Part shown: positions 27,571 to 36,437 of the stretch, in pieces
Layout: every line of letters begins with the position of its first letter
How positions within the stretch are numbered: the stretch's first letter is position 1
Position numbers and translations under genes: made by a program
The notes under the pieces: model-generated
Databases searched by the model: none
What the model was told of the DNA's origin: nothing
What the model saw: the letters and a program-made list of their open reading frames with translations, nothing else
Assembly (NCBI GenBank): GCA_009841265.1
Contig: VXMB01000007.1
Coordinates: 1-64,000, forward strand
Length of the DNA: 64,000 nucleotides
Direction of reading: 5' to 3'
Source of the DNA: Gemmatimonadota bacterium
Lineage (GTDB): Bacteria; JAAXHH01

Positions 27571-28070
27571 GTGCGTTTATCCCTGATTTACGGCCGCGCA
27601 GTCATGCCGCGCCGCAGTTCTTCCGCCGCTGCCGCAGTCCGAATGCGGAATGCATTCCGAATGTGGAAGCGGCGGTTTCGTACGCTGGAAGCCGCGCAGA
27701 ACCGCCGCCTCCGCGTCATTCATTGCCGGGGAACATGGGTATGCCCGGGACTGCCGAGAGGCCCTTCCAGTCGCATTCATCCCGAGCGTAGTGAGTTGTC
27801 GCATACTTGAACAAAGCAATATAAAAAAGATGATACGACGGTTCAAGCAAAAACCTGACGGCCCCTTGACGGCCTCAGGGTCGCGCGCTCGGGACGTAAT
27901 ACGGGTGCACGAACCGGCACATGGTTACGCGCTCATGGTTGCACGATGGTAACACGCCGGTTAAAACTAGGGTTGTGCCACCTGACGGAGACCGGATATA
28001 TTGATTGGCGTACAGTATCCAGATCTTTTCCCCCTATAAAACCTGTTTTCCTGTTTCGGCGCACCGAATC
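27571..28070. promoter_or_regulatory. Divergent intergenic region with inverted repeats
   Basis: About 500 bp separating the fusion gene from the DUF6785-type gene. It contains a 14-bp perfect palindrome at 27646-27659 (CGGAATGCATTCCG) and a 9-bp inverted repeat, 27669-27677 with 27700-27708. Either could be an operator or an mRNA leader hairpin for the minus-strand gene. I see no protein-coding gene or clear consensus promoter. Confidence 0.45.
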
Positions 28071-30056
28071 ATGACATCCCTTACGCGAATCGGTATACCG
28101 CGACCCGGCATACTGCGATCGGCCGGCATTTCCCGCCGCGCCGTGGTCCTGGGGCTGGCACTCGCCGTCCTGATCAACATCTGGGTGCCCTTCGGTTCCT
28201 TCATCCTGCAGTCCTCCCGCATGACGGTAGGACACCTGCCGATCTCGGTCCTCATACCTTTCTTCTTCCTGCTCTTCATCGTCAACCCCGCCCTGCGAAC
28301 GTGGCGGCCGACCTGGGTGCTGACCGGAAACGAACTGGCCCTGGTCTTCGTGATGATGTTCGTTTCCTCCCTCGTGCCGGGCAAGGTACTGGTCGCCTAT
28401 CTCATGGGGGTCATCGCGACGCCGTACTATTTCGCGCGGCCCGAAAACCAGTGGGCGGTCACCTTTTTCGAGTACCTGCCCGACTGGCTGCTGGTGAGCG
28501 GCCAGGGCAATACGCTGGTGTGGTTCTACGAAGGGATCCCGGAGGGGGCCGGCGACGTCATCTGGGGACCCTGGCTCCCGCCCCTCTTCTGGTGGCTGAC
28601 CTTCTTCGTGATGCTCTTCTTCATGGGCGCCTGCATGTCCACCATCATGCGGAGGACGTGGGTGGCCCACGAGCGACTGACCTTTCCGCTCGTCCGGATG
28701 GCGGTCGACCTGATCCGCCACGACGACCGGACGGAACGGACTTTTCCGGGTTTCGCCTACGACCGATTGTTCCAGATGGGCTTCGGCCTCACGCTGGCCC
28801 TCATGATCTGGAACATCGCCGCGTTCTGGGGGGCCATCTCGCCCATTCCCATCGGGGCACTTTACCGAACCACGATGATACTGGTGGAAGGCACCGATGC
28901 CATCCGGGTCAGCGTCAACATATATGCCCTGTGCTTCGCCTTCCTGGCGCCGCTCGAGATTACCTTCAGCCTGTGGTTCTTCGCCCTGTGCGGCGTGCTG
29001 GAAGGCGGCCTGCTCGACCGCGTCGGACTCCAGTTTTCCGACAGCCCGGTGGGGGTGAACGCCGTGGTGAAGGCCCAGTTCTTCGGCGGGTTCATCGTCT
29101 TCGTCTTCTGGCACCTGTGGACGGCCCGCGCGCAGATCGCCGACGTCTTTCGGCAGGCCCTGCGTGGCGGTGAGCAACCGCCCACGGAGTTGATGTCCTA
29201 TCGCGTCGCCGTGCTCGGCCTGGCGGGCAGCGTAGTGTACCTGGTGGCCTGGCTGGTGGGTTCGGGGCTGTCCTGGCAGGTGGTGCCCGTATTCCTGTTT
29301 TTCCTCTTCGTGCTGTACCTGGGCACGGCGCGGATCATCGCCCAGACGGGCCTGGCCTTCCTGGATCTGCCGGTCAACGCCCACCATTTCACCATTCTGA
29401 CCCTGGGATCGGGGAACATCGACCACCAGAGTCTCACCACCCTCGGCCTGGGATCCGCCTATGCCCGAAACTGGCGGGGCATGGGCATCGGCACCATCGC
29501 CCAGTCGGACAAGGTGATGTCCGACCTGCGGCAGGACAAGCGGGGGATCCTCGCCCTCATGATCGCCACCTTCGTTATCAGCCTGCTCACCTCCGTGCTG
29601 TACACGGTCTACATCGGGAATACGACCGTAGGCGCGTACAACTTCGGCGAGCGCGACGCCTTCGGCGGCATCAACGAGACCTACTACGACGACATTGTGC
29701 GCTGGATCCGGAACGCCAGCCAGCTGCAGCCGCCCGAGTTCCTGTTCATGGCCCTCGGCGGCGTCATCATGCTCGTCATGACGGCCCTGACCTACCGGTT
29801 TCCCGGCTGGCCCCTGGCGCCGGTGGGTTTCACCGTGGCCTTCGCCGACGTGACCCGGCTCCTCATGTTCTCGCTGTTCCTGGCCTGGCTGATCAAGATG
29901 CTGCTGCTGCGGATCGGCGGGGTGACGTTCTACCGCCGGGCCCAGCCCTTTGCCTGGGGCGTGCTCGTGGGGTACACTACGGGGGTTTTTCTCGGGTTCG
30001 TCGTGGACTGGATCTGGTTTCCTGGGCAGGGGCACGCCCTGCATGAATGGACGTAG
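28071..30056 (+). CDS. Polytopic membrane protein, DUF6785/DUF6784 (OPT-like) family
   Basis: About 661 residues with roughly a dozen membrane segments. Characteristic pieces are FGSFILQSSRMTVGHLP, NELALVFVMMFVSS, LPDWLLV, RRTWVAHERLTFPLV and LGSAYARNWRGMG. I recognise the pattern of DUF6785/DUF6784 proteins, which resemble oligopeptide-transporter-like carriers, but no member I can recall has a proven substrate. The start at ATG 28071 lacks an obvious ribosome site; the frame is open to 28005. The last codons and stop are copied just downstream. Confidence 0.7.
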   Translation: MTSLTRIGIPRPGILRSAGISRRAVVLGLALAVLINIWVPFGSFILQSSRMTVGHLPISVLIPFFFLLFIVNPALRTWRPTWVLTGNELALVFVMMFVSSLVPGKVLVAYLMGVIATPYYFARPENQWAVTFFEYLPDWLLVSGQGNTLVWFYEGIPEGAGDVIWGPWLPPLFWWLTFFVMLFFMGACMSTIMRRTWVAHERLTFPLVRMAVDLIRHDDRTERTFPGFAYDRLFQMGFGLTLALMIWNIAAFWGAISPIPIGALYRTTMILVEGTDAIRVSVNIYALCFAFLAPLEITFSLWFFALCGVLEGGLLDRVGLQFSDSPVGVNAVVKAQFFGGFIVFVFWHLWTARAQIADVFRQALRGGEQPPTELMSYRVAVLGLAGSVVYLVAWLVGSGLSWQVVPVFLFFLFVLYLGTARIIAQTGLAFLDLPVNAHHFTILTLGSGNIDHQSLTTLGLGSAYARNWRGMGIGTIAQSDKVMSDLRQDKRGILALMIATFVISLLTSVLYTVYIGNTTVGAYNFGERDAFGGINETYYDDIVRWIRNASQLQPPEFLFMALGGVIMLVMTALTYRFPGWPLAPVGFTVAFADVTRLLMFSLFLAWLIKMLLLRIGGVTFYRRAQPFAWGVLVGYTTGVFLGFVVDWIWFPGQGHALHEWT

Positions 30057-30107
30057 CCTTGCGCGGGCTCCCGGTCAGGGGCACGCCCTGCACGAATGGA
30101 CGTAGCC
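30027..30107. repeat. Duplicated 3' end of the DUF6785-type gene
   Basis: Positions 30027-30058 and 30076-30107 are 32-bp direct repeats with one mismatch. The first copy holds the final codons and TAG stop of the membrane protein gene; the second is non-coding, 17 bp further on. Confidence 0.9.
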
Positions 30108-30134
30108 GGGGCCGACTGCGGTCAGTGATTACAT

Positions 30135-31043
30135 TTAGCGTATATACAATGGCTCTACGTCCCGCAAGAGCCGGTCGATCTCGGCGAGGTCGTGCCGGTC
30201 CAGCCTCCCAGGCGCCCGCGTGAACGTCGATGCGATCAGGCCCCGCCGTTTCAGGATCTCCTTGCAGAAGATCACGCCTTGCAGGCTTTCGATGTTGATG
30301 AGCGGCAATAGCCGGGTGTGGATCTCCCGCGCGCCTTCCACGTCGTCGGACCGGTAACGCTCGTAGAGGCGGACCAGTACGTCGGTGAACTCGCAGGCCG
30401 GCATGGTGCCGCTCGCACCGCGGTTCAGCTCGTCGATGAACCAGCGTCCGCCGAACCCGGTGAAGACGCCGTGCAGTTCGTCCCCGCAGGTCTCCAGCAG
30501 CGCCGTCACCGAATGGCCCGGCGGCATCATCTCTTCCTTGATGTACTTCACGTGCGGAATGTCCAGCAGCAACTCACGGATGACGGCCGGTGGGAGGCTG
30601 GAACCCAGTGGCGGATCGAAGTTCTGGATGAAAACGGGTTTCCCCATGGCTTCCGCGACCCGGCGGTAGTAGTCGACCAGGCCGTCCAGCCCGGGCTTGA
30701 GCACGTAGGGCGGCAGGGCGATGGCGCCGTCGGCGCCGGCCTCGCGCGCGTGGCGGCTGAACATCACGGCGACCTCGGTACTCACCCCGGCCACGCCCGC
30801 GATCATGGGGATGCGCCCGTCCACCTGCTCCACGGCCACGTCCACGACCCGCTTCCGCTCGTCGTCCGAGAGCAGCCAGAACTCGCTCACCATGACGGGA
30901 TAGACGATGCCGTGGGTGCCTGTATCCACGCAGAAATCGATTTGCCTCCGCAGTCCCTCCTCGTCCAGTGCGCCGTCGTCGGTAAAGGGCGTCTGCGGTA
31001 TGGTGAATATGCCGTGCCAGCCATGCCGGCCGTCGCTTGTCAT
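30135..31043 (-). CDS. DapA/NanA-superfamily aldolase-lyase
   Basis: 302 residues with the TIM-barrel lyase pattern: PQTPFTDDGALDEEGLRRQ, a Schiff-base lysine at K169 (KYIKEE) and IAGVAGVSTEVAV. The usual DapA residues are changed: the GTTGE loop reads VMVSE and the proton-relay Tyr of YNxP is Q140 (IQNF). It is therefore unlikely to be dihydrodipicolinate synthase and more likely a lyase for another 2-keto acid. GGGAGG lies 5 nt before the ATG. Confidence 0.82.
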   Translation of the reverse strand: MTSDGRHGWHGIFTIPQTPFTDDGALDEEGLRRQIDFCVDTGTHGIVYPVMVSEFWLLSDDERKRVVDVAVEQVDGRIPMIAGVAGVSTEVAVMFSRHAREAGADGAIALPPYVLKPGLDGLVDYYRRVAEAMGKPVFIQNFDPPLGSSLPPAVIRELLLDIPHVKYIKEEMMPPGHSVTALLETCGDELHGVFTGFGGRWFIDELNRGASGTMPACEFTDVLVRLYERYRSDDVEGAREIHTRLLPLINIESLQGVIFCKEILKRRGLIASTFTRAPGRLDRHDLAEIDRLLRDVEPLYIR

Positions 31044-31251
31044 GCCAACCTCCCGTGATCGCTAAGGTTTAATCCGTGATTGTGCGGCGCTTCCAGGGGC
31101 ATCCCGGACGCCTTTGCGGAAGGGGTCCGGGTCGGGTCCGTAAACCAATATAATGATTGACAGAAAGGGTGCCACGCCCCTATTTTGTGTCGTTGTTTTT
31201 GAATGGATAAAAGGCTCGCAGCCGACGTGCAGAATACCCCGGGGAAGCTTG

Positions 31252-33924
31252 ATGACAACGGACGTGGAACCCGATGTAGCATCGCTGGAACTTCACGAAT
31301 GGCTCGAATCGATTGAGTACGTCATTTCGCAGGGCGACCCGGAACGCACCCGCCGCATCCTGGCGGCGCTGGAGTCCCGGGCCGCCGAGTCCGGCGTACG
31401 CCTTCCCTTCTCCGCCAACACGCCCTACGTCAACACCTTTCCCGTCGAACTGCAGGAACCTTATCCCGGCGACCGCGACCTGGAACGGCGCATCAAGAAC
31501 ATCGTGCGCTGGAACGCCCTCGCCATGGTGGTCCGCGCCAACCGGGCCGACGCATCCATCGGCGGGCACATCTCCACCTACGCGTCTTCCGCGACGCTCT
31601 ACGAGGTGGGGTTCAATCACTTTTTCCGCAACCGGAACGGAAGCCACGAGGGCGACCTCCTCTTCGTCCAGGGCCACGCCGCGCCCGGCATCTACGCGCG
31701 GGCCTACCTGGAAGGCCGCGTCACCGAAGAGCAGCTCAAGCACTTCCGCCACGAGGTGAATACGCCCGGCCTGTCGTCCTATCCCCACCCCTGGCTGATG
31801 CCGGACTTCTGGGAGTTCCCCACGGTGTCCATGGGCCTCGGCGCCATCACCGGCATCTACCAGGCCCGTTTCATGAAATACCTCGAAAACCGGGGGATCA
31901 AGAATCCGAGCGACTCCAAGGTGTGGGTCATGATGGGCGACGGGGAGATGGACGAGCCCGAGTCCCTCGGCGCCATTACCGTGCCGGTCGTCGAAAACCT
32001 CGACAACCTCATCTTCGTAATCAACTGCAACCTGCAGCGGCTCGACGGCCCCGTCCGGGGCAATCACAAGATCATCCAGGAACTCGAGGCCATCTTCCGG
32101 GGCGCGGGATGGAACGTCATCAAGTGCATCTGGGGCAGCGACTGGGATCCCCTCCTGGAAAAGGACGGCGACGGACTCCTCGTGAACCGCATGCACGAGA
32201 CGGTGGACGGCCAGTACCAGAAGTACAGCATGGCGTCCGGCGAATACATCCGGAACAAGTTCTTCGGCGTCCATCCGGATTTGAAGAAGATGGTGGAACA
32301 CCTGTCCGATTCGCAGCTGCAGCACCTGCGGCGCGGCGGCCACGATCCGCTCAAGGTCTACCACGCGTACAAGGCGGCCGTGGAAACCGAAGGGGCACCG
32401 ACGGTCATCCTGATGAAGACGATCAAGGGATACGGCATGGGCGACAGCGGGCAGGGCGCCAACAGCACCCACCAGATCAAGAAGATGGAGGACAGCGACC
32501 TGCTGGCCTTCCGGGACCGGTTTCGGATCCCGATTTCCGATGAAGACGTGGCCGAAGTGCCCTTCTACAAGCCGCCCGAGGACAGCGAGGAGATCCAGTA
32601 TCTTCACGAGCGGCGCAGGGCCCTCGGCGGCTACGTGCCCTCCCGGCGGACGACCTTCACGCCGCTGCACGCGCCGAAGCAGGACAAGTACCGCAAGTAC
32701 TACGAGGGGACCGACCGGCAGGTGTCGACGACCATGGCCTTCGTCAACATCCTGTCGGACCTGATGCGCGACAAGGAAATCGGCAACCTGATCGTGCCCA
32801 TCGTCCCCGACGAGGCCCGGACTTTCGGCATGGAGGCCCTGTTCCGGCAGTCCGGCATCTACTCCCCGGTGGGGCAGCTCTACGACCCGGTGGACAGCGA
32901 AACGCTCCTGTATTACCGCGAATCGAAAGACGGCCAGTTGCTGGAAGAAGGCATTTCGGAAGCGGGCGCCATGTCGTCCTTCATCGCCGCCGGCACGGCC
33001 TACGCCACCTACGACATCAACACCATCCCCTTCTTCATCTACTATTCCATGTTCGGCCTGCAGCGCGTCGGCGACCTGGTGTGGTCCGCGGGCGACATGC
33101 GCTGCAAGGGATTCCTCGTCGGCGCCACGTCGGGGCGGACCACGCTGGCAGGCGAAGGACTTCAGCACCAGGACGGCAACAGCCACCTGCTGGCCTACCC
33201 GGTTCCGAACCTGCTGGCCTACGATCCGGCCTACGGCTACGAACTGGCGGTGATCATCGAAGAAGGCATCCGGCGCATGTACGAGGATCAGGAGGACGTG
33301 TTCTACTACCTGACCGTGCACAACGAGAACTACGCCATGCCGCCCATGCCCGGCGACCCCGAGGCGACCCGGGAGGGCATCCTCAAGGGGATGTACCTCT
33401 TCCGCGAATCGGAAATGGAGGACGGCGACCTGCGCGTCCAGCTCTTCGGAAGCGGCGCCATCCTGAACGAAGTGCTCAAGGCCGGCCGGATCCTGGAGGA
33501 ACAGTACGGCGTGGCCGCGGACGTCTGGAGCATCACCAGCTACAAGGCGCTGCACAACGAGGCGGTGGACGTGGAGCGGTGGAACATCATGCACCCCGAG
33601 GAAACGCCGCGCGTGCCCTACGTGACCTCCTGCGTGGCCGACGTGCCGGGACCCTACGTGGCGGCCTGCGATTACGTGAAAGCGCTGCCGGACACGGTAT
33701 CCGCCTGGTTCCCGGGCCACCTGATCACGCTCGGGGCCGATGGATTCGGACGCAGCGACAGCCGCGCCGCCCTGCGGGATTTTTTCGAAGTGGACGCCCG
33801 GTATATCGCGCTGTCCGCGCTCTACGGCCTGATGCGCGACGGCAAACTGCCGGCTTCCACACTGAAGCAGGCGATGGCCGACCTGGAGATCGACGCCGAC
33901 AAGCCGAATCCGCTCATGCTGTGA
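31252..33924 (+). CDS. aceE: Pyruvate dehydrogenase E1 component, homodimeric type
   Basis: About 890 residues, the length of E. coli AceE. The thiamine diphosphate motif starts GDGEMDEPES and ends INCNLQRLDGP. GGHISTYASSATLYEVGFNH, AGEGLQHQDGNSH and SGAILNEVLKA are also family-typical. It decarboxylates pyruvate and acetylates the E2 lipoyl group. The start at 31252 has GGGGAAG just upstream and restores family length; the frame is open from 31153. A TATAAT at 31149-31154 could be a -10 box but no good -35 is seen. aceF follows; an E3 gene is not in the window. Confidence 0.95.
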   Translation: MTTDVEPDVASLELHEWLESIEYVISQGDPERTRRILAALESRAAESGVRLPFSANTPYVNTFPVELQEPYPGDRDLERRIKNIVRWNALAMVVRANRADASIGGHISTYASSATLYEVGFNHFFRNRNGSHEGDLLFVQGHAAPGIYARAYLEGRVTEEQLKHFRHEVNTPGLSSYPHPWLMPDFWEFPTVSMGLGAITGIYQARFMKYLENRGIKNPSDSKVWVMMGDGEMDEPESLGAITVPVVENLDNLIFVINCNLQRLDGPVRGNHKIIQELEAIFRGAGWNVIKCIWGSDWDPLLEKDGDGLLVNRMHETVDGQYQKYSMASGEYIRNKFFGVHPDLKKMVEHLSDSQLQHLRRGGHDPLKVYHAYKAAVETEGAPTVILMKTIKGYGMGDSGQGANSTHQIKKMEDSDLLAFRDRFRIPISDEDVAEVPFYKPPEDSEEIQYLHERRRALGGYVPSRRTTFTPLHAPKQDKYRKYYEGTDRQVSTTMAFVNILSDLMRDKEIGNLIVPIVPDEARTFGMEALFRQSGIYSPVGQLYDPVDSETLLYYRESKDGQLLEEGISEAGAMSSFIAAGTAYATYDINTIPFFIYYSMFGLQRVGDLVWSAGDMRCKGFLVGATSGRTTLAGEGLQHQDGNSHLLAYPVPNLLAYDPAYGYELAVIIEEGIRRMYEDQEDVFYYLTVHNENYAMPPMPGDPEATREGILKGMYLFRESEMEDGDLRVQLFGSGAILNEVLKAGRILEEQYGVAADVWSITSYKALHNEAVDVERWNIMHPEETPRVPYVTSCVADVPGPYVAACDYVKALPDTVSAWFPGHLITLGADGFGRSDSRAALRDFFEVDARYIALSALYGLMRDGKLPASTLKQAMADLEIDADKPNPLML

Positions 33925-33978
33925 CGGGCCGAAGCAGGCGATGGCCGATCCGGAGATCGACGCCGACAGGCCGACTCC
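33864..33978. repeat. Duplicated 3' coding end of aceE
   Basis: The 48 bp at 33864-33911, within the last codons of aceE, recur at 33931-33978 in the aceE-aceF spacer with four mismatches. The stop codon itself is not in the copied part. Confidence 0.9.
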
Positions 33979-34010
33979 ACACAAACTAATGGCAGAGGGA
34001 CGCAAGACCT

Positions 34011-35462
34011 ATGGCGACGCCTTTCAATCTTCCGGCGCTGGGTGAGAACGTCGACGCGGGCACCGTGGTAGGTATCCTGGTGGCCGTCGGAGATCAAGTC
34101 GAAGAAAACCAGCCCGTCCTGGAGATCGAGACCGACAAGGCCAACCTCGAGGTGCCGTCGGGATTCAGCGGAGTGGTGACTGAAATCCTCGTGGAGAACG
34201 GCGCGACGGCCGAGGTAGGCGCGCCCGTGCTCATGTATGAAGAAGGGGCGGGAGAGGGTGCGGCAGCCGGCGGGGACGCGGCAGTCGTCGAGGCCGAGAT
34301 CGAGGACGCCAGCGAGGCCGACGCTGCAGAAGCGGAAGTAGAGGCGGAGGCTGTAGCGCCTGCTGCCGGTGCGCCTGACGCCGAAACCCGGGAGCCGGCC
34401 CCACAGGCCCCACAGACGCCGCCGCCGCCGGAACCGAGTGTTTCGCAAGAACCGAGCGCGCCACCTGCCGCGGACGCTGGTCCAGCGGAGATAACCGCAG
34501 CTCCACCACCCCCTTCGCCGCCGGCCCCGGTCGTTCCCGCAGCTACTTCCACTTCAGGCGCGCCTGTACCGGCAGCGCCTTCCGTACGCCGCTTCGCCCG
34601 GGAGATCGGGCTCGACATCGGCCAGGTACCGGGAACCGGTCCCGACGGCCGCATATCCGTCGAAGACGTCAAGTCTCATTCCAGGCAGTTGAGCGCCGGT
34701 CAAGGGGCTGCCGGTCCCAGACCATCCGCTCCGGCTTCTCTGCCGGACTTCGCGAAATGGGGTCCGGTGGAGACCGAGCCCATGAGCAACCTGCGCCGCG
34801 CCGCCGCGGAACACCTGTCCGCCGCGTGGTCGAACATCCCCCACGTCACCTATGCCGACAAGGCCGACGTCACCGACATGGAAGCCCTGCGCAAGCAGTT
34901 CGGCCCCGCGGCCGAAGCCGCCGGCGGCAAGCTGACCATGACGGCCATCGCACTGAAGATCGTGGCCGCGGCGCTCAAGCGATTTCCGCTCTTCAACGCC
35001 AGCGTCGACATGGCCGGGCAGGAGATCATCCACAAGAAGTACTACCACGTGGGCGTGGCGGTCGATACGGACCGCGGCCTGGTCGTGCCGGTCATCCGGG
35101 ACGTGGACCGGAAGAACATGGTCGAGTTGTCTGTCGAACTTTCCGAGGTCGCCGCCCGGGCGCGGGACAGGAAGCTCTCGCCGGACGACATGCAGGGGAA
35201 CACCTTCACGATCTCAAATCTGGGCGGGTTCGGCGGTACCTTCTTCGCGCCGATCATCAATGCGCCCGACGTGGCCATCCTGGGGCTGGCGCGAAGCCGC
35301 ATGGAACAGATATACGTGGATGGCGCGTTCCAGCCGCGCCTCATGCTGCCGCTGATGATTTCCTACGACCACCGGCTCATAGACGGCGCGGACGGCGCCC
35401 GCTTCACGCAGTGGCTGGTCCAGGCCTTCGAGGAACCCTTCCTGCTCAGCCTGGAGGGTTGA
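34011..35462 (+). CDS. aceF: Dihydrolipoamide acetyltransferase E2 of pyruvate dehydrogenase
   Basis: 483 residues. It has a single lipoyl domain with lipoylated K43 (EIETDKANLEVPS), a long Ala/Pro/Glu linker (about 80-185), a peripheral E3-binding domain (SVRRFAREIGLDIGQVPGTG) and a catalytic domain ending in the acyltransferase motif DHRLIDGADGARF. It passes acetyl groups from AceE to CoA. One lipoyl domain rather than three is typical outside Enterobacteria. It lies 86 bp after aceE. Confidence 0.95.
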   Translation: MATPFNLPALGENVDAGTVVGILVAVGDQVEENQPVLEIETDKANLEVPSGFSGVVTEILVENGATAEVGAPVLMYEEGAGEGAAAGGDAAVVEAEIEDASEADAAEAEVEAEAVAPAAGAPDAETREPAPQAPQTPPPPEPSVSQEPSAPPAADAGPAEITAAPPPPSPPAPVVPAATSTSGAPVPAAPSVRRFAREIGLDIGQVPGTGPDGRISVEDVKSHSRQLSAGQGAAGPRPSAPASLPDFAKWGPVETEPMSNLRRAAAEHLSAAWSNIPHVTYADKADVTDMEALRKQFGPAAEAAGGKLTMTAIALKIVAAALKRFPLFNASVDMAGQEIIHKKYYHVGVAVDTDRGLVVPVIRDVDRKNMVELSVELSEVAARARDRKLSPDDMQGNTFTISNLGGFGGTFFAPIINAPDVAILGLARSRMEQIYVDGAFQPRLMLPLMISYDHRLIDGADGARFTQWLVQAFEEPFLLSLEG

Positions 35463-35546
35463 CGTACCGGACCAGACTTGCCGGATCGTACCTGCCGAAT
35501 CCCCCAGTCCGGACTGAAGCCTGACGTGCCAGCCGGACCACATCCC

Positions 35547-35582
35547 CAAAAGAAAACGAGGCGGTCCTTGTCGAACCGCCCC
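35547..35582 (-). terminator. Rho-independent terminator for the selenoprotein gene
   Basis: Read on the minus strand, a GGCGGT/ACCGCC stem (35580-35575 with 35565-35560) is followed by a TTTTCTTTT tract at 35556-35548. It lies 66 bp downstream of the selenoprotein stop and also between convergent genes. Confidence 0.65.
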
Positions 35583-35647
35583 GTCCAATTGATCTTCGTC
35601 GTACTGTAGTTGAACCCTGAATTCCAGGGTGCCCCGCTACCGGGAGA

Positions 35648-36229
35648 TCAGTCCACGGTCTCCATCGTCGTTGCCACCGATTTCAAGAGCCTGTCTTTCA
35701 TATTCCACACCGTGTAACCGGTGTCGATCAGCCCGGTAGGCGCGTCCTTCCACTCGGCATCCTTGCCGTAGAGGAAATAGGCGTCCCAGACCATGGGGTC
35801 CTTGTGTTCCAGTTCCCCCGACTTCTTGTACCAGAATCCCAGTGCGTTCGCGGGGTCCCACATCTGGCTGACCCGTTTGTCGCTGAACACCTGCTCCGCC
35901 GCGATCTTGGCCGTATTGACCGCGTCGTTTCGGAGTATACGCTGCCAGACCACGTAGACCCGGAGGTCATCGGAGGGAAACTTATTCAATATCTCTTGCT
36001 GCACCGCCCCGGCGCCGCTTATGCAGTGGCCTCAGGTAGGCGAGAACATCACGACGAGGCGGACTTTTCCGGTATCGCCGTTGAACGCCTTCTTGAAATC
36101 CACGAGGCTGAGCGGTTCCGGGTTGAAGCTGGTGTTGGTGTTGAGTTGAGCGCCGGCCTGCGAAGCCCACGACAGGGCTCCGGCCAAGATCAGCGCGGTG
36201 ACCAAGCGAATTCGGTTTGTCATTTGCAT
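35648..36229 (-). CDS. Selenocysteine-containing thioredoxin-like secreted protein
   Basis: A 193-residue reading frame interrupted by one in-frame TGA (36034-36032, codon 66). Upstream are a signal peptide (MTNRIRLVTALILAGALS to about AGA) and VRLVVMFSPT; the frame then continues GHCISGAGAVQQEIL without any shift. Reading TGA as Sec gives the redox motif U66-G-H-C69, exactly where thioredoxin folds carry CxxC. Downstream RVYVVWQRILRND, MWDPANALGFWY and VWDAYFLYG recall an uncharacterised thioredoxin-like family. A 6-bp stem (36028-36023 with 36007-36002) right after the TGA is a candidate SECIS. Conventional gene callers would split or truncate it. Sec synthesis genes are not in the window. 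Confidence 0.87.
36002..36028 (-). promoter_or_regulatory. Candidate bacterial SECIS stem-loop
   Basis: Beginning 4 nt after the Sec TGA, CACUGC can pair with GCGGUG across a 15-nt GC-rich loop. An alternative 5-bp pairing joins 36026-36022 with 36003-35999. Bacterial SECIS elements sit in this position and recruit SelB, but they are poorly conserved, so this is suggestive only. Confidence 0.55.
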
Positions 36230-36344
36230 CGATCCATTTTCAGGTGGTGGACTAAAACCCCGGTCGTCCCGGGCCGGTCGGGTTAACTATGATATCGACT
36301 ATGCGTATAGATTGACAAGTGAAATCTTAAGCCTTTTGGACGGC

Positions 36345-36437
36345 GCAACTAGACCGGGACGATGCGACTAGACCGGGACGGCGTGGTCAGATCAGGTCCG
36401 CACTGTCAGACGTTGAAGCGTGCTTTCAGACGCTGAA
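36345..36437. repeat. Short direct repeats at the ychF 3' end
   Basis: Two repeat pairs: 36345-36361 with 36364-36380 (17 bp, one mismatch) and 36406-36417 with 36426-36437 (12 bp, one mismatch). The second pair copies the last codons and stop of ychF. Confidence 0.75.

Noticed and set aside
27933..30044. 703-residue open frame antisense to the DUF6785-type gene
   Set aside because: Composition is His/Gln/Arg/Gly-rich filler typical of the complement of a high-GC membrane-protein gene. The plus-strand frame has coherent membrane segments and motifs.
31180..34005. 941-residue open frame antisense to aceE
   Set aside because: It mirrors aceE codon structure; aceE has complete family motifs and length.
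35648..36229. Frameshift or pseudogene explanation for the interrupted thioredoxin-like gene
   Set aside because: Both halves are in the same frame with one TGA at the precise redox-cysteine position and no other lesion, so recoding fits better than decay.
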